Shown piece by piece: positions 11,329 through 22,385 of a DNA stretch of 64,000 nt. The notes under the pieces were generated by a model. The model made no database searches and was not told where the DNA came from. It saw only the letters and a list, made by a program, of their open reading frames with translations. Origin of the DNA: Favolaschia claudopus (lineage: Eukaryota > Basidiomycota > Agaricomycetes > Agaricales > Mycenaceae); contig JAWWNJ010000009.1 in the NCBI GenBank assembly GCA_037176885.1, positions 2,170,001-2,234,000 of the forward strand, given 5' to 3'. How positions within the stretch are numbered: position 1 is the stretch's first letter; each line of letters begins with the position of its first letter. The translations under genes were made by a program, and so were the position numbers.

Positions 11329-13834
11329 TCAATCGAAAGGAATTGGGTATATTGACCAGGTTTCACTGCAATCTGGGCTTCCATTTCGTCCCCGCTTTAT
11401 ATCGGTCACAGTCAGACCACCACGGGCCAAGGCTTCTGCCCAACGGACCCATTCGCTCTTTTTGATATCTCGTCTACGAGAAAGGATGAGTATCGAGTAT
11501 TGTTCGCAGATGGACAACAGCACGCACTCGTTCGTCGGCCAGCTGAAGCACTTCACCTGTAGCTCGCCGGGATTGTAATCACGCTGGTACATGAACTTGT
11601 GGAAGAAAGTCTCCCATGCGTTCATGTTTTTCTTGTCACTGAGGAACGTTTGCGGTCAACATACTGGACAACAAGGGGACAGCTGCTGCGTACCTGTCCC
11701 ATCTATGAAAATCCAGGATTATTTTCTGGAGGGACTGCCAGACCATCTCGCGCGGACAAATATCTTGGACGATCTGTATCTTGTCCTATTAGCAGAGAGT
11801 CTGTTAGTAGTGGCTTGTTAATGAAGGGTTAATGAAGGATGACAACGCACCTGGTACAATGTAGACCCATATATCGATATGGAAGAGAGGTTTGGGCATA
11901 GAGTGTATATTTTCGACTTCAAAGTGTCGGCTTGATCAACGCAGATGACGAGTTCGGCCAATTTGGCGCCGTGCACGTCTAGAAATGAGTTGGGGCACTC
12001 GGAAGTCAAATAGACGAGGCGACGGAGTGAAGGCAATCTGTAGACCATCAGCAAACGGATTCACGATGAACGAATACGACTAACTTCATCTGCGTCAACA
12101 AGGATATAAATGACGAAGATGCCCTAGTAACCCACAATTCGTTCATATTGGCCAACGCGTCGACGGAGGGGCATTCGCTGTTGACAAATGTGATCTCGCT
12201 TGTCCAATTAAGCTTCTGAAGCATGGGAAATTCGTTGAATATCGTAGCCGAAACGGGCTTCTCTGCTCGGAGGGGCGCTGAGAGTTCGAGTAGCGCAGAA
12301 CCTGCGGCTTTCGCCAGCCTCTCAAAGGCCTCCCAGCCGATCACCGTCCCGGGAGGCGAGAATGGGTAGTAAACCGACGTTTCGATCGTCCCGAATTGCT
12401 CAAAATTCCCGAAGGCATGGCATCGCGACCGCCTCCCCCGAACCGAAGCAAGCCTGTGGTTTGCGCAAGCATGATGGAGGCCCAGTCTTCCCCGTCGGGA
12501 GCGAGCTCCAGCTCGGGGTAGTCGCCCTCGGGGTAGATGGAGCAGAATGTGAGGCTGCGAACGCCAGGCGCGACTGTGGGGTACTTTTCGAGGATCGAGA
12601 TGAAACATGCTGCATCAATGAAATGTGTGATAGTGACGTGCACGTGGTAGTGAGGTAACGCAAGCCCGCTTGAGAACTTGTATCAGACTTGAGAAGAAAT
12701 GCGCGGGGGACGCTCCTTACGTGGAATACCTTGGACACCAAAGGCAGCGATAACCTGGGCGAAGTCTCCCTGTTTGTAGAGAACCCAGCAGCGCATGCAG
12801 CTTCCTTGTCTGGCATTGCGAAATATAGAATCAAACCCAGAATCTTGTCCTTAATGCCGTCAGGTACGTTGGCCAGAGGCACGAAGGATGGATTAAGCGA
12901 GGGCGTGATAATGGAGGTCGCCGGAACGTGCGGGCTGAATGATGTTTGAGGAGAGTTGAAGGATTTCGCAGCTCTACACTCACCGTCTATCCATGTATCG
13001 CACCAGTGCCATGATCACCGGATTCGTCTCGTAGGATCGTTCGTCCACACCTCCAACAGGGCTTAACTTGAATGACCTCCAGAGGACAACTTTTGAGCTT
13101 CTCATAGGCCCAGTGACCGCAAGAGGTCTAGGAGTACGAGGGTGCGAAGCCGTTTTGCTTTGGCAAGGTGGAGAAAGAGTTTCGCGGTCACGAGGTGTGG
13201 ACGTCAGGAAACGGAGAATCGAAGATGCGCTAACAGAAAAGAGGACGACTAAGCGCAGGTAAGCGAAGTAACGGGTGCAGCTTTACCAGGCGATTCCATT
13301 GCGGAATACATTGACAAATTGTATTCACGAGCTGCGAGATCATTTTGTTGTCTCGGAAGTTGTATTCAAGTTGGCCATTCCAGAGAATGAGGCGAATCGG
13401 GCTGATGAGTTTGAGGCCGTTGCATAATCCGGTCGTGTCGTCTGCAGAGTAGAGCTGAAGTGAAAGAAGAATATCGGTGATATTAGGTGCGTATTGCAAG
13501 ATGGTGTACATGAGCGGTCCATATCCGCCTTCGACGAGTCGTAACTTCTTGATGAATTGACCGAGCTCTTTGTTGCCCGAGAGTGCGACGCTCAAAGCTT
13601 TAGCCTGAGCTTTGGAACGGATGGGGACTGTGTTGTAGAGAAGGGGAGTGGCAACGCGGAGCCATGCTTTACAAACGACAAGACATGTAGAGGTCGGCGT
13701 TGGGTCGGCGAGTCGCCCGAATACGTTGCGAATGGCGATATATCAGAGGTATCGCTGAAGACGTCATCAGATATTTTCAAGGTCGGCGCCAGGATTTCTG
13801 AGATGATCTCGTCGGGGAGCGAGACGCTCGACAT
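11329..13834 (-). pseudogene. broken F-box family gene
   Basis: The minus strand reads as an Agaricales F-box protein that begins MSSVSLPDEIISEIL at 13834. Recognisable blocks follow in order: SVALSGNKELGQFIKKLR (from about 13592), a middle block PLANVPDGIKDKILGL (near 12880), and later blocks in 12643-12341, 12400-12048, 12054-11818 and 11625-11329. The frame changes without splice sites in at least two places. Near 13690 a GCCGACC word is duplicated 11 bp apart, as if 11 bp were inserted. Near 12410 the frame slips by one base between LRFGGGGRDAM and FGNFEQFG. F-box proteins normally recruit substrates to SCF ubiquitin ligases. Introns are also present (for example around 11630-11700 and 12050-12085), so the exon map is approximate. 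Confidence 0.7.
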
Positions 13835-14154
13835 CTTGAGCTTACTATGTGCTTGATGAGAGCCGCTCAGACACATCTCAGATGTTCAACACATACCGTT
13901 TCAAATCTGCCTCAGCCAGTGGACACTGCACCTCAAGGTGAGAAACTGAACCGTTCTTTTGCGGGTTTCAACGCAAAGAGTCAAAAGAGAACAAACTTAA
14001 AGATCCGCATAGGACACTAAAAGAAGTCCCTTTATATAGGCTTAGCGCGCTGCCCCCCATTTGGGAACAAAGAACAAAAAGACAAGAGCCAGAGACGCAT
14101 CAAGTCACAGTCAGCTGACGTCACATTATCTTACCTCTTGCTTACCTCCTGCTT

Positions 14155-14262
14155 TTATATCCTCTTGTTGAGCGTACGAATTGTCGGCAAAATTCCCCAA
14201 CATCCATCATGCATGCCTTTCAACCCGGCGGAAGCGTTGTGCAACCGTAGGTACTCGGCTAC
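14155..14262 (+). repeat. direct repeat unit 1
   Basis: Blocks CCTCTTGTTGAGCG, AAATTCCCCAACATCCATCATGC, ACCCGGCGGAAG and GTGCAACCGTAGGTACT recur in the same order and orientation at about 14383-14526 with small changes and insertions. Confidence 0.55.
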
Positions 14263-14382
14263 ACGTATGAATTCGATTTTCTTTTCGCATTTTCAGGTTA
14301 TCTTGGTCTGAATTACTTTGCAGCGCAGTGGTTGGCTCGATTCTCGAAAGTGTCCCGTCCAATGTGCTTACCTCATGTTCTT

Positions 14383-14526
14383 GCATCCTCTTGTTACGCG
14401 TACTACCCACGGCAATCGTAATCGTTGAAGGCCCACTGGAGCAAATTCCCCAGCATTCATCATGCCTACCTTAACCCGACGGAAAGTTTTCATTGTTCGT
14501 TGTGCAACCGTATAGGTACTGGGTTC
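14383..14526 (+). repeat. direct repeat unit 2
   Basis: This is the second, longer copy of the unit at about 14155-14262. The spacing between equivalent points is about 230-260 bp. It lies about 300 bp upstream of the start codon at 14821, so the pair may be an old promoter duplication or a remnant repeat. Confidence 0.55.
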
Positions 14527-14820
14527 ATTGACAATGTTTCAGAATCAGCTGACGGTCCCAGTGAAGCCAATAATGAGCCACAATAGGATTGAATGCCGGC
14601 TCGCTACGAACATAAAGCAACATTGGATACGTTCGATGTCAAATCGAACATGCCGAATTTTACCAGTGCCTCTCAATCGCCGGTGCCTCAATAGCGCCGG
14701 CACACCCAATGCATTGTACCGCTATTCTCGATGCGCCGGTTTCGTGGTTATCCCACAGCACATCTATAAAACAAAGTCTGCGACTCTCCATCTTGACTAT
14801 CCCCAAGTCCTCCTCCTCGA

Positions 14821-16004
14821 ATGTCGCTCACACAAACCAAAGACGGCTCCCATGCAATCTTCCTGTACAAAACTCCTCCCTCGCTCTCACTTGACCAATT
14901 CGAACGCCTGATCGACGGCCTCATGGACGAAGTGGTGGTCTTGCCGGTCATCCAGGAGAATCTGAATAAAATGGACATGGTATGTATTGACACAATTGCT
15001 CTGTACTTATTATCTACTCCGAACATGCATTGACTTGACTGTCTTTCCGCTGTGCAGATTTTCCAGACCGACACAGTGGACAACCAAGCCGCAGCTTTTG
15101 GGTTTCCGCCTCGAGACCAGATCGTCGTCGCTGTTGGTCGAAGTGAGGTAAGTGACCATGCGTTTGATATAGTATTTCCGTGGCTTGCTTCGTGACCACT
15201 AATCCACCGCTGTTTATCCAGACCGTCGCCCAATGGAGTGCGGTACGTTGCTCATGCAACTCTCCTACACACCTATCGAAATTTTTTTCATCGTAATTTA
15301 CCAGGTCATGCAATCTCCCGACGTCCGCGCATTGTTCAACAAAGGCAAAGCCTTCGGCTTGGACAACTGCGCCTCACTCTCTGCAATTGACCTCTACTCG
15401 GCTCAGGCTGTCTCCTCTACAACGGGGGTAAATTTAAACAACGCATACCACCTTTTCTTCGCGTACAACGTCCCATCCGACTTGGCAACCTCGAAAACAC
15501 ACGACCTGGACTTCAACGAATTCTTAGAGGGATTCCTCAAAGTCCCGGTGGTCCAGAAAAATGTCGTGGATTTAAAATTGGTGCGAGCTTTGAAAGCCGA
15601 GGACTCAGAATAAACCGATTGAACTGACTGTGCTCCAGTGGAAATATAGCAGCGAATTGGACGATAGCATTGGCGATTTTGGCTACTCGAGATGTCGGAC
15701 CTTGCTATCTTGTGCTACGGTGGAGGCAAGTACGATTATTCGCACTGTCGCCCTGTACTAACTAGCTTACGTTGATGTGTCTTAAATTCAGAACGAAGAC
15801 AATTTAATGGAGGTATGTAGTATCAACTCAACTGAACCCGGATATCGACCGACTCGTGGAATAATACAGATAATGAACGACCCCGCAGCTCAACAATACG
15901 TCCTGGACAGCAGCGAGCTTGGTGGCGGTGGCGATAAACAATTCAATCTCAAGAAGAACGGTTATATGTTTACCGGGAATTTCGAGTCGAAGTTTGCTAC
16001 ATAA
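14821..16004 (+). CDS. internally duplicated protein of unknown function, 262 aa
   Basis: Seven exons (14821-14979, 15058-15147, 15222-15242, 15305-15580, 15639-15725, 15792-15812, 15870-16004) are all multiples of three. The protein is two copies of one unit. FLYKTPPSLSLDQFERLIDG...VVLPVIQENLNKMDM in the first half matches FAYNVPSDLATSKTHDLDFN...KVPVVQKNVVDLKL in the second. The next three introns fall at the same places in both halves, each pair including a 21-nt micro-exon (TVAQWSA versus NEDNLME). The intron at 15726 is GC-AG, and its position is confirmed by the GT-AG partner at 15148. The layout and length resemble dimeric alpha/beta-barrel (EthD/ABM-like) proteins fused in tandem, but that is only a guess; no catalytic residue was recognised. 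A stop at 15611 appears only if the intron at 15581 is missed. Confidence 0.75.
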
Positions 16005-16261
16005 AAGCGCCAGTGTCTAACAGTGGGGGGCAGGGGGTGTTGAGAGAAGGGGAGTTTCACCACGAAGTAATGGGGTACTAAGTAAGTAAGTATGTAGTCG
16101 AAGACTCGAATCGTACTTCTTTCCAGTTGCATACATATGAGGTGACGCTTCAGTGAACGGCCCGGGGGCAGGAAATCGGATACAAATTTGGACGGGGTCT
16201 GACCTGGCCGGCTCGTTCGCAAGGTCGTACATGACATAGCAGGTATGGGAGCATCACGAAC
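16005..16261. other. spacer between the duplicated-domain gene and the MULE
   Basis: No gene was seen. The last six bases (16256-16261, ACGAAC) are repeated directly after the right end of the MULE and are read as a target-site duplication. Confidence 0.45.
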
Positions 16262-16440
16262 TACGGTTTGCCGGAAGGACTCGGATGAAATCTATTTTAT
16301 TGTCCACAATTGGCATTGTGGGACATCGCACTGCCACTCACTTGCTCATTGTTCTCGCTACGTCACCGCCATCTTCGCTGCTCCTTACTGCCTCCCGCCG
16401 CCGCCGCCGCCACCTCCCCCTTGCTCCCGCCGCTCTGAAC
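16262..16440 (+). repeat. MULE left terminal inverted repeat
   Basis: Its first 75 bases match the reverse complement of 21747-21673 with scattered changes, including the shared block ATTGTCCACAA followed by a TGGCAT word. The inner part is CCG/CCGCC-rich on both sides and aligns loosely. Confidence 0.7.
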
Positions 16441-18015
16441 CGTCGCCGTTGACATTGCTGTAGCGGTCAAAGCCTTCCGACCATTTGCCACTCACGCGTG
16501 ACTCACGAATTCGACCTCCCGCTCTTCGCCGCCCTCACACCCGCCGGCATCGCGCTGCGACTTGCTCCACTGCAGCTCGCTGTCTGCCTCTGTGCTCATT
16601 GATCAACAGGGTTGTCTTTTCTTCAGTGCTAAACCTTCGCCACCGCTGCTGCTATTGATGTTTCTGATGTCTTCAAGACATCAGAAACTTGCTCGTTGTC
16701 CCACCTTCTCCGTTGCCGTTGCCACCTCCCGGACGGCGCCGCTTCCATCGCCAGTGCCGCCGTCTCTGCCACCCGCCTTCTGTATCAGTTCACATCAAGT
16801 TCTACTCATTGTCGGCGCCGTGTGCCAGCACGCTTCGCGCCGATGCCACCCTCACAATCCTTTTTCTTCCACATCGTACCCTTCATGTTATCTCTCCCCC
16901 TCTGTGAGTAATCATAATTTGCTCCTTGGCATGTATCTGATCTGGTCGTGAATTTTACAGCGACACCGGTCTGGGAGAGCATGGTCCAGAAGGTATCGAA
17001 AGCTGACGCCATCAACATGATTGCATGCGTTTTGCAGAGGGCTTGAGCTCGCAGGCGGGGATTCTGATGAAGAAAACTGAATCAAGTAATTGAAGTATTA
17101 GAGTTTTAACTATTTTGTAGAATTCAAGACACTTTTCTTCCGTCTTCCGCTCTCCGTGACAAAACATGAATGACAATCAAACGATGAGTATGCCCTTCTA
17201 TTAGACTATCACTCATTTCTTCGCCTTGACCGATTGAGTGTTGACAGTTGCCTCACATAATTCATAATGATTACAGCGCGAATGCATTCATGTAGCTACC
17301 TACACGAGACAATATCGGTACTGAACCAGGCGGAGACTCGTATAGTTGAAAACGACGACCCTGGGTCGTATTGCATTTGAAGTCAGTAGCAGTCAAGGCA
17401 AGTGATTTCCGTGCCAAAACCGTGGCGGGGACGCTGCATGAAACGGATTCGAGTCGTCGTAGCGGAGGGGCATGAGCACGTTGATGGTTGAGGACATGAT
17501 AGTTCTGTTTGAGTCCAGGTAAGCAATGCATTGACCAAGGAGTACATATTGTTCAGCGCCGACATGGCAGATGGGGTATGTGCGTGGTGATAAAGAGTGG
17601 GAAATTTGTGATGAGGTCGACGGAATTGTAAGGAGGAGACATATAACATTGTCGTAGTCGTCGGCGGGGACACCAGAGACAATGCAGGAAGGACGGTGCG
17701 TTCACAATTCAAACGGTGGTAAGTAGCCGTACTGAGGACTGAGGTGGCCGCCGCCGTGGATAGGATGCGGAAAGGCGACATAGATGAGCCGAGCAACAAG
17801 GCTGTGATGCTCGAACAAGAACGACTATAGAGGGCGGCGGGGACGACATTGGCGATGGCAGGAATGGTGTGTGAGCAAGTCGGAGACTCGCCCACGCCTC
17901 CCCCAGTCTGACATTACCATAAAAGGATAATCTCATCAGCACGTGCTCCGAAAGCTTCCCGCGCCTCTAAGACATAAACAAACAACGACTTTGTCAACGA
18001 AAGCGCGCTCTCAGC
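16441..18015. other. MULE 5' non-coding region
   Basis: No second gene was recognised. A near-perfect 29-bp palindrome lies at 16660-16688 (14-bp arms GTTTCTGATGTCTT around one base). A 170-aa minus-strand open frame (17383-17895) is Ser/Thr-biased and has no family features. The stretch probably holds the transposase promoter near its right end. Confidence 0.4.
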
Positions 18016-21000
18016 ATGGAGGAAGAACCCCTTTCATACGACAATACCAAAAAATGCACAAAAGACTCATGTAGCAACAGAATCCCCACAAACTCAGTCT
18101 TCGTCCGGTGTCAACATTGTCGAGAAATCAACGCGAAAAATCAAAAGGCTAGTAGGGCGCGCGCCGCCACAGCTGCAGAAGCCCGCGCTCAACCCAAGAA
18201 GCGAAGAAGACCTTCTCCCGATGGCTCCGACAGGTCCCCCAGCCCTGCGCGCACCAATCCTGGGCATTTCCGAGGAGATGGTGACAGAGAAGATTCCGAC
18301 GACGACGACGTCTGTGGGGATGATGAGGAGAAAATCAATGTACGTGCTTCGCGCTCACCTGGAATGGTCTTGAATAACATGGGTGAAGATTCTCGAGAGG
18401 TTCAGCGACGCTGAAAGCTTCTACAGCACCTTGAAGGAGAATTTCAGAACATCGAAGGACATTGACATTCGCGCCACTTACCCCATTCCGGCCGACGATA
18501 TGGTGTCTCATCGACAGCGGGTACATATGGCTTCAACAGAGCTGTGGAAAGTCAGCAACTACCGCTTTACGTGCGTATGGGATAAAAGTGACAATAAATT
18601 AAAACTTACTTTGAATGCAGCGTGAAAGACCACAAAGTGCTCAAAGATGGGCACCGAACACGCTACTTCTGTAGTCAAGACACCGCGCGAAAGAAAAAGT
18701 CGAAGGCATCGACTAATCCAGACATCCGGAATCGCGACACGGTCGGCATGAAGAGGTTCCCCTGTGCCAGTAAATTGTCTATCAGCTGTCGAGCACAAGA
18801 TAACAATGAGGACGTACTTGATGTGACGGTGCTGCTGAGACACACTGGCATGCACATCAGCTATGAAGATGTATCTATGCCCGCGGCAGCTCTTGCAATG
18901 ATTCGAGACAACGTGGAGTGGCTGACGCCCGTGGCAATGGTCACCAAAGTCCAGGCCGCCTTTCCAAACGTCACCTCTGCTCAAATCCATCGCGCTTGGA
19001 TGGAGTTGAGCGAGCCGTTCTGGCGCTTCGACAATGATCAGCTTCTCTCGACGAAGAAATTGTTGTTGGAGCATACCGATGATGTGGATGTTTTTGAGCC
19101 GCAGGGTGTTCCGGAGGGTGTGGAGATCATTTGCTGGGGGATGAAGAGTATTGCGGAACCTCTGGATGGAAAGATTGTGGAGGTCGGGGTCGATGCGACA
19201 TGTAAGAATTTATATTCTATCAGGAAATCAAATTACTCACGACGCCATAGACGATACCAACTCCAAGCATCTGGAGCTTTACAGCCTTATGGGAGAGTAC
19301 GAGGGGGCAGGATTCCCGCTGTCATATTGTCTGCTCTCAACGGCAACATCAATTGAAGAAGGGAAACGTACGAAAGCACTTACAGCATGGGCCAAATGTG
19401 TACGCGACACATACGGGGTCAATCCCAGATTCACGCATGTCGACAAGGACATGGCCGAGATCCGGATGCTCCGGGATGTCTGGGATGCGAAGATTAGCCT
19501 ATGCTGGTGGCATCTCCGGCGCGCAGTACTTGCCCGACTATCGAGTGCAAAACTCTCCACCACACCATATAACCCCGAGCGTGCGAACATTGAATTCTCA
19601 TTTATCGATAAATCCTTCGTCCCGCCGGGTCGAGCAGACAATGAGGAATACGAGGGAGGCATACCTGAGTATGTTACACCCGTCGTACCCGCATCACAGC
19701 CTCGGACGATGACGATGACGAACGGACTCCGCATAACGATTCCAGCGCGGCAGCCGCTTGCGATCGTTAACGAGGGAAGCCCAAATATAGCGGCGCAGCA
19801 GCCGAGGGAGGATACTGAGGAGGTGGACTCACGCCCCGTCATATCGCAAGCGGTGGCTGGCTCGTATATCAATAAGGGGAAGGAAAATGAATTCACCGGC
19901 GGCGCCGCCACTCACGATTCCCTTCGGACAAGATTCGGCAGAGTTTCTCGACCCACCCAACCCGCTCGTGATGCTGAGGCAGCCGATCCGCAAGTTCTTG
20001 CGCAAGCAATGAGGGCACGATGCAAACCGGCACCAGCACCGCGTCCAGTCGATCCCAAGCCATCAGATGTCGGTGCGCAGGTGCTGGGAAATGTTGGTAC
20101 AGCTGGGGGTGCGGATGAGGCTATTGAAGAGGATGAGAGAGCCTCGCGACGCACCTTCTGCTCAAAAGAGCTGCGTCAGCCAATTGTCGACATGATGGAA
20201 AAGCATTACTGTGCACATCCGTTGCTCCCAGGGTATGCATATCCCAGCGCGGAGGCCATCAAACGATGGGCTGTCAGCCAAATGTATAAATTTTGTGTCG
20301 AGCATGATCTTCGGGAGGTGTGGGCTTACCTGTGGGAGAACTGGTATCGGCACTCGCGTTGGGAGCTCTGGGCGCGTTGCGTACACTCGGAAATTCCTGT
20401 GCTCAAGACCACGATGATCTTGGAAAGCCAGTAAGTCATTTTTTATTGACGAAGTGTCATTCACTTACCGCTCTATAGCTGGCGCCGCATCAAGCACGAC
20501 TTCCTCCATCATTTCCATATGCCGCGCTGCGATTTGCTCGCATGGATCTTGATCGTCAAATTAGGACCGACGTTCACTCGAAAACTTGGCCGATTACTTA
20601 CTGACACCGGTCGGTATCGAGACCTACCCTCCTGGCGTAGAGATTTCAAAGCGGTCTGGCGCAAACTCGAGAAGACACCTATAACACGACCCGTCAATCC
20701 AGCGTACAAAACTGACGCCAAGAAAGGAGTATGCACTTGCCCTTACCTTGCAACCTCGCGCTTCCTCATCTGCAAGCATATTGTGCAGGGCCTTAAGCCT
20801 GTACCTCCCGTATTCTTCCTCGAGGTCAAACGCCAGCGCACTGCACCATTCTGGGTGCACCCGTCCCTACAGCCGCTCTCAGACACTGCCGACGAGACAC
20901 CAGAGAATCTGACGCGTCCAGATTCCCCTCTTGACGCGTCTCGCATTTTCGGCGACGACGACGATGACGGACTGGTGGACACGCGAGAAGGCGACGATGG

Positions 21001-21274
21001 GCGGACATTCGACGAGGCGATGGATGAGAATATTGACGTGATAATCGAGTTTGCCAAGGGGTTGAAGTACCAGAAGCAATTTCGGGATCAACGCCTGCTT
21101 GAGGCGTTGGAGCGCGAGGGCTCGTCGTTCTTGAGGCTTGCGCGAGCGTGTCTGGGGAAGGAAAAGAGGTTGGTGTCGACACGAGGCAAGAAGCCTTCGA
21201 CGTGGGATCAATCAGCCAGCAGTGCGATGTTCTACCGCGCTAGGCCCGCTGCCTCCGGCGACGCGCCGTACTGA
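18016..21274 (+). CDS. MULE transposase with SWIM zinc finger
   Basis: Five exons (18016-18339, 18389-18570, 18621-19201, 19251-20430, 20479-21274) with 48-50 nt introns give 1020 residues with consistent phase. The N-terminus has a Cys-rich segment (CTKDSCSN...CQHC) followed by a basic, Ser/Pro-rich and then acidic tail. The MULE DDE core follows: the first acid in VDAT (D360), the second in HVDKD (D427 or D429), then the family's CxxH (C447, H450 in LCWWHLRRAV). A long low-complexity insert (about 500-665) separates this from a helical region and a C-terminal SWIM finger, C841-x-C843-x10-C854-x-H856. It is expected to act in the nucleus, cutting at the element's inverted ends. The catalytic Glu was not assigned with certainty. 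Confidence 0.85.
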
Positions 21275-21569
21275 GCTGTACATTGAGGGGAGGGGTTTTG
21301 GTGACGGACTTCATGTCATATCGGCAGAAAACTCTGTATTTCTCCCTGTAGGGACGCGTACTTTACAAAAGGGGACACCTTAGCGATATCTTATCTTATT
21401 TGTAATCAATTGCCTTTTATGGTTGTCAGACTGGGGGAGGCCAAGGGGGGTTCAAGTCGGACGTCGGGGCTGGTGGATATGAAGTCAGATTTTGACTGAA
21501 GGCAGACGTAGGGAGGCGGGTAACAACGGTAACAGTGCGCGTCGACGGCGGGATTTGACAATGGCGACG
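21275..21569. other. MULE 3' flank inside the element
   Basis: No gene was seen. This is the short untranslated and spacer region between the transposase stop and the right inverted repeat. Confidence 0.5.
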
Positions 21570-21747
21570 CAAGACGGCGGCGGCGGGGGGCGGCGATGAA
21601 GGAGGGAGGCGGGCGGTGGACGGTGGTGGCGGGAAGGACCAAGGAAGGACAATGAGTGGATGGGTGGCAGTGCCATCAATTGATGGTCCCACGATGCCAC
21701 TTGTGGACAATAAAGAAAATCCATCCGAGTCCTTCCCGCAAACCGTA
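21570..21747 (-). repeat. MULE right terminal inverted repeat
   Basis: This is the reverse-complement partner of 16262-16440. It ends AAACCGTA at 21747 and is followed directly by ACGAAC, the same six bases that precede the left end. Confidence 0.7.
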
Positions 21748-21904
21748 ACGAACACCTTTATTTATCGCCTCCGGGCACCGCGTCTTAGTAGATCGTGTAC
21801 TTGTTGCGGTATAGAAATGCAGAAAAAAAAAAAAAAAGGAGCATCACGATTAGCAACGCGTGCCGTCACAGTTTAGGTGCAAATCGTGACTGCTTTGCTC
21901 ACAG

Positions 21905-21942
21905 TACGGTAAGCGGATTGGTCGCGGTTCGATTTCCGCGGC
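21905..21942 (+). repeat. 38-bp terminal sequence, copy outside the palindrome
   Basis: It is identical over 38 bp to 22155-22192 and, reversed, to 31944-31981. It begins TACGGTAAGCGGATTGG. It lies exactly 250 bp before the palindrome's own left end, in the same orientation, so it is either a solo end of a related element or the result of a terminal duplication. Confidence 0.85.
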
Positions 21943-21950
21943 AGGGATGG

Positions 21951-21968
21951 TGTGACACATGTGTCACA
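21951..21968. repeat. 18-bp perfect palindrome
   Basis: TGTGACACATGTGTCACA is a perfect dyad 8 bp after the outer 38-bp copy. A dyad this length could bind a dimeric protein, but no role is shown. Confidence 0.6.
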
Positions 21969-22154
21969 GTGATCTCTGATGTTTGCTCCAGTTGTGCATG
22001 CGGCTCCGGACACAGTTTGGGTTATTAGGCCTTGTTATCGGGCAGTAACACACCTAAAAATGATTATGGAGGGTGTATGGAGGTTTAAGATGTAGCGAAA
22101 AATAATTTTGAGTGCAAGAGCTCGCAATAAGTATTGGCCCGCAAGGGAACTTCC

Positions 22155-22192
22155 TACGGTAAGCGGATTGGTCGCGGTTCGATTTCCGCGGC
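22155..22192 (+). repeat. 38-bp terminal sequence, left end of palindrome
   Basis: This is the outermost sequence of the left arm, identical to 21905-21942 and the inverse of 31944-31981. Like the MULE ends it starts TACGGT and has GCGG or GCCGG shortly after. Confidence 0.85.
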
Positions 22193-22224
22193 CACTGCCG
22201 GATGTCGCACTGTGGGAACGATCA

Positions 22225-22291
22225 TGTCAAGGACGATGAAGAGCTCGTCGAGAGGCTGTGCTTCTTGGCGTCCTCTTCATCGTTCTTGACA
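22225..22291. repeat. subterminal hairpin, left arm
   Basis: Near-perfect 19-bp arms (TGTCAAGGACGATGAAGAG at 22225-22243 and its complement, with one change, at 22273-22291) surround a 29-nt loop. The mirror copy is at 31845-31911. Subterminal hairpins of this type often serve as transposase binding sites, but that role here is inferred. Confidence 0.6.
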
Positions 22292-22385
22292 GCTCATCTG
22301 CGCCGACAAGGATTATTGAGATCAGCTCAACGGGGAACCTTCAATTGACTGCTATATAGGTAAATGGTATCTGGGAGTATTTATA

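Larger units (their letters stand above)
13835..14820. other. intergenic region with a diverged direct repeat
   Basis: This stretch lies between the minus-strand F-box pseudogene and the plus-strand gene at 14821. It contains the two repeat units listed separately and presumably the promoter of the downstream gene. No additional gene was seen; a 127-aa open frame (14528-14911) overlaps the real gene start in another frame. Confidence 0.4.
16262..21747 (+). mobile_element. Mutator-like DNA transposon (MULE), apparently complete
   Basis: The 5486-bp element is bounded by inverted ends that begin TACGGTTTGC(C/G)GGAAGGACT and stay clearly alignable for about 75 bp, then more loosely to about 180 bp. 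ACGAAC flanks both sides (16256-16261 and 21748-21753). It carries one intact transposase gene (18016-21274). The 6-bp flank is shorter than the 8-11 bp usual for MULEs, so the exact terminal base or duplication length may be off. The absence of stops in the transposase and the matching ends suggest a fairly recent insertion. Confidence 0.75.
21748..22153. other. spacer between MULE and palindrome
   Basis: No gene was seen. It includes a run of about 15 A residues near 21823 and the first copy of the 38-bp terminal sequence at 21905-21942. The palindrome begins only about 400 bp from the MULE end. Confidence 0.5.

Noticed and set aside
17383..17942. 170-aa minus-strand open frame inside the MULE 5' region
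   Set aside because: Ser/Thr-biased, with no recognised motif, no splice pattern and no conserved neighbours; not enough support for a second MULE gene.
21823..21840. Run of about 15 A as a possible retroelement poly(A) tail
   Set aside because: No reverse transcriptase or other retroelement sequence precedes it and no target duplication was found.
21905..21942. tRNA-like T-arm (GCGGTTCGATTTCCGC) in the 38-bp terminal sequence
   Set aside because: The loop would be eight bases instead of seven, the A-like and B-like boxes would be far too close, and no acceptor or anticodon arm fits around it.
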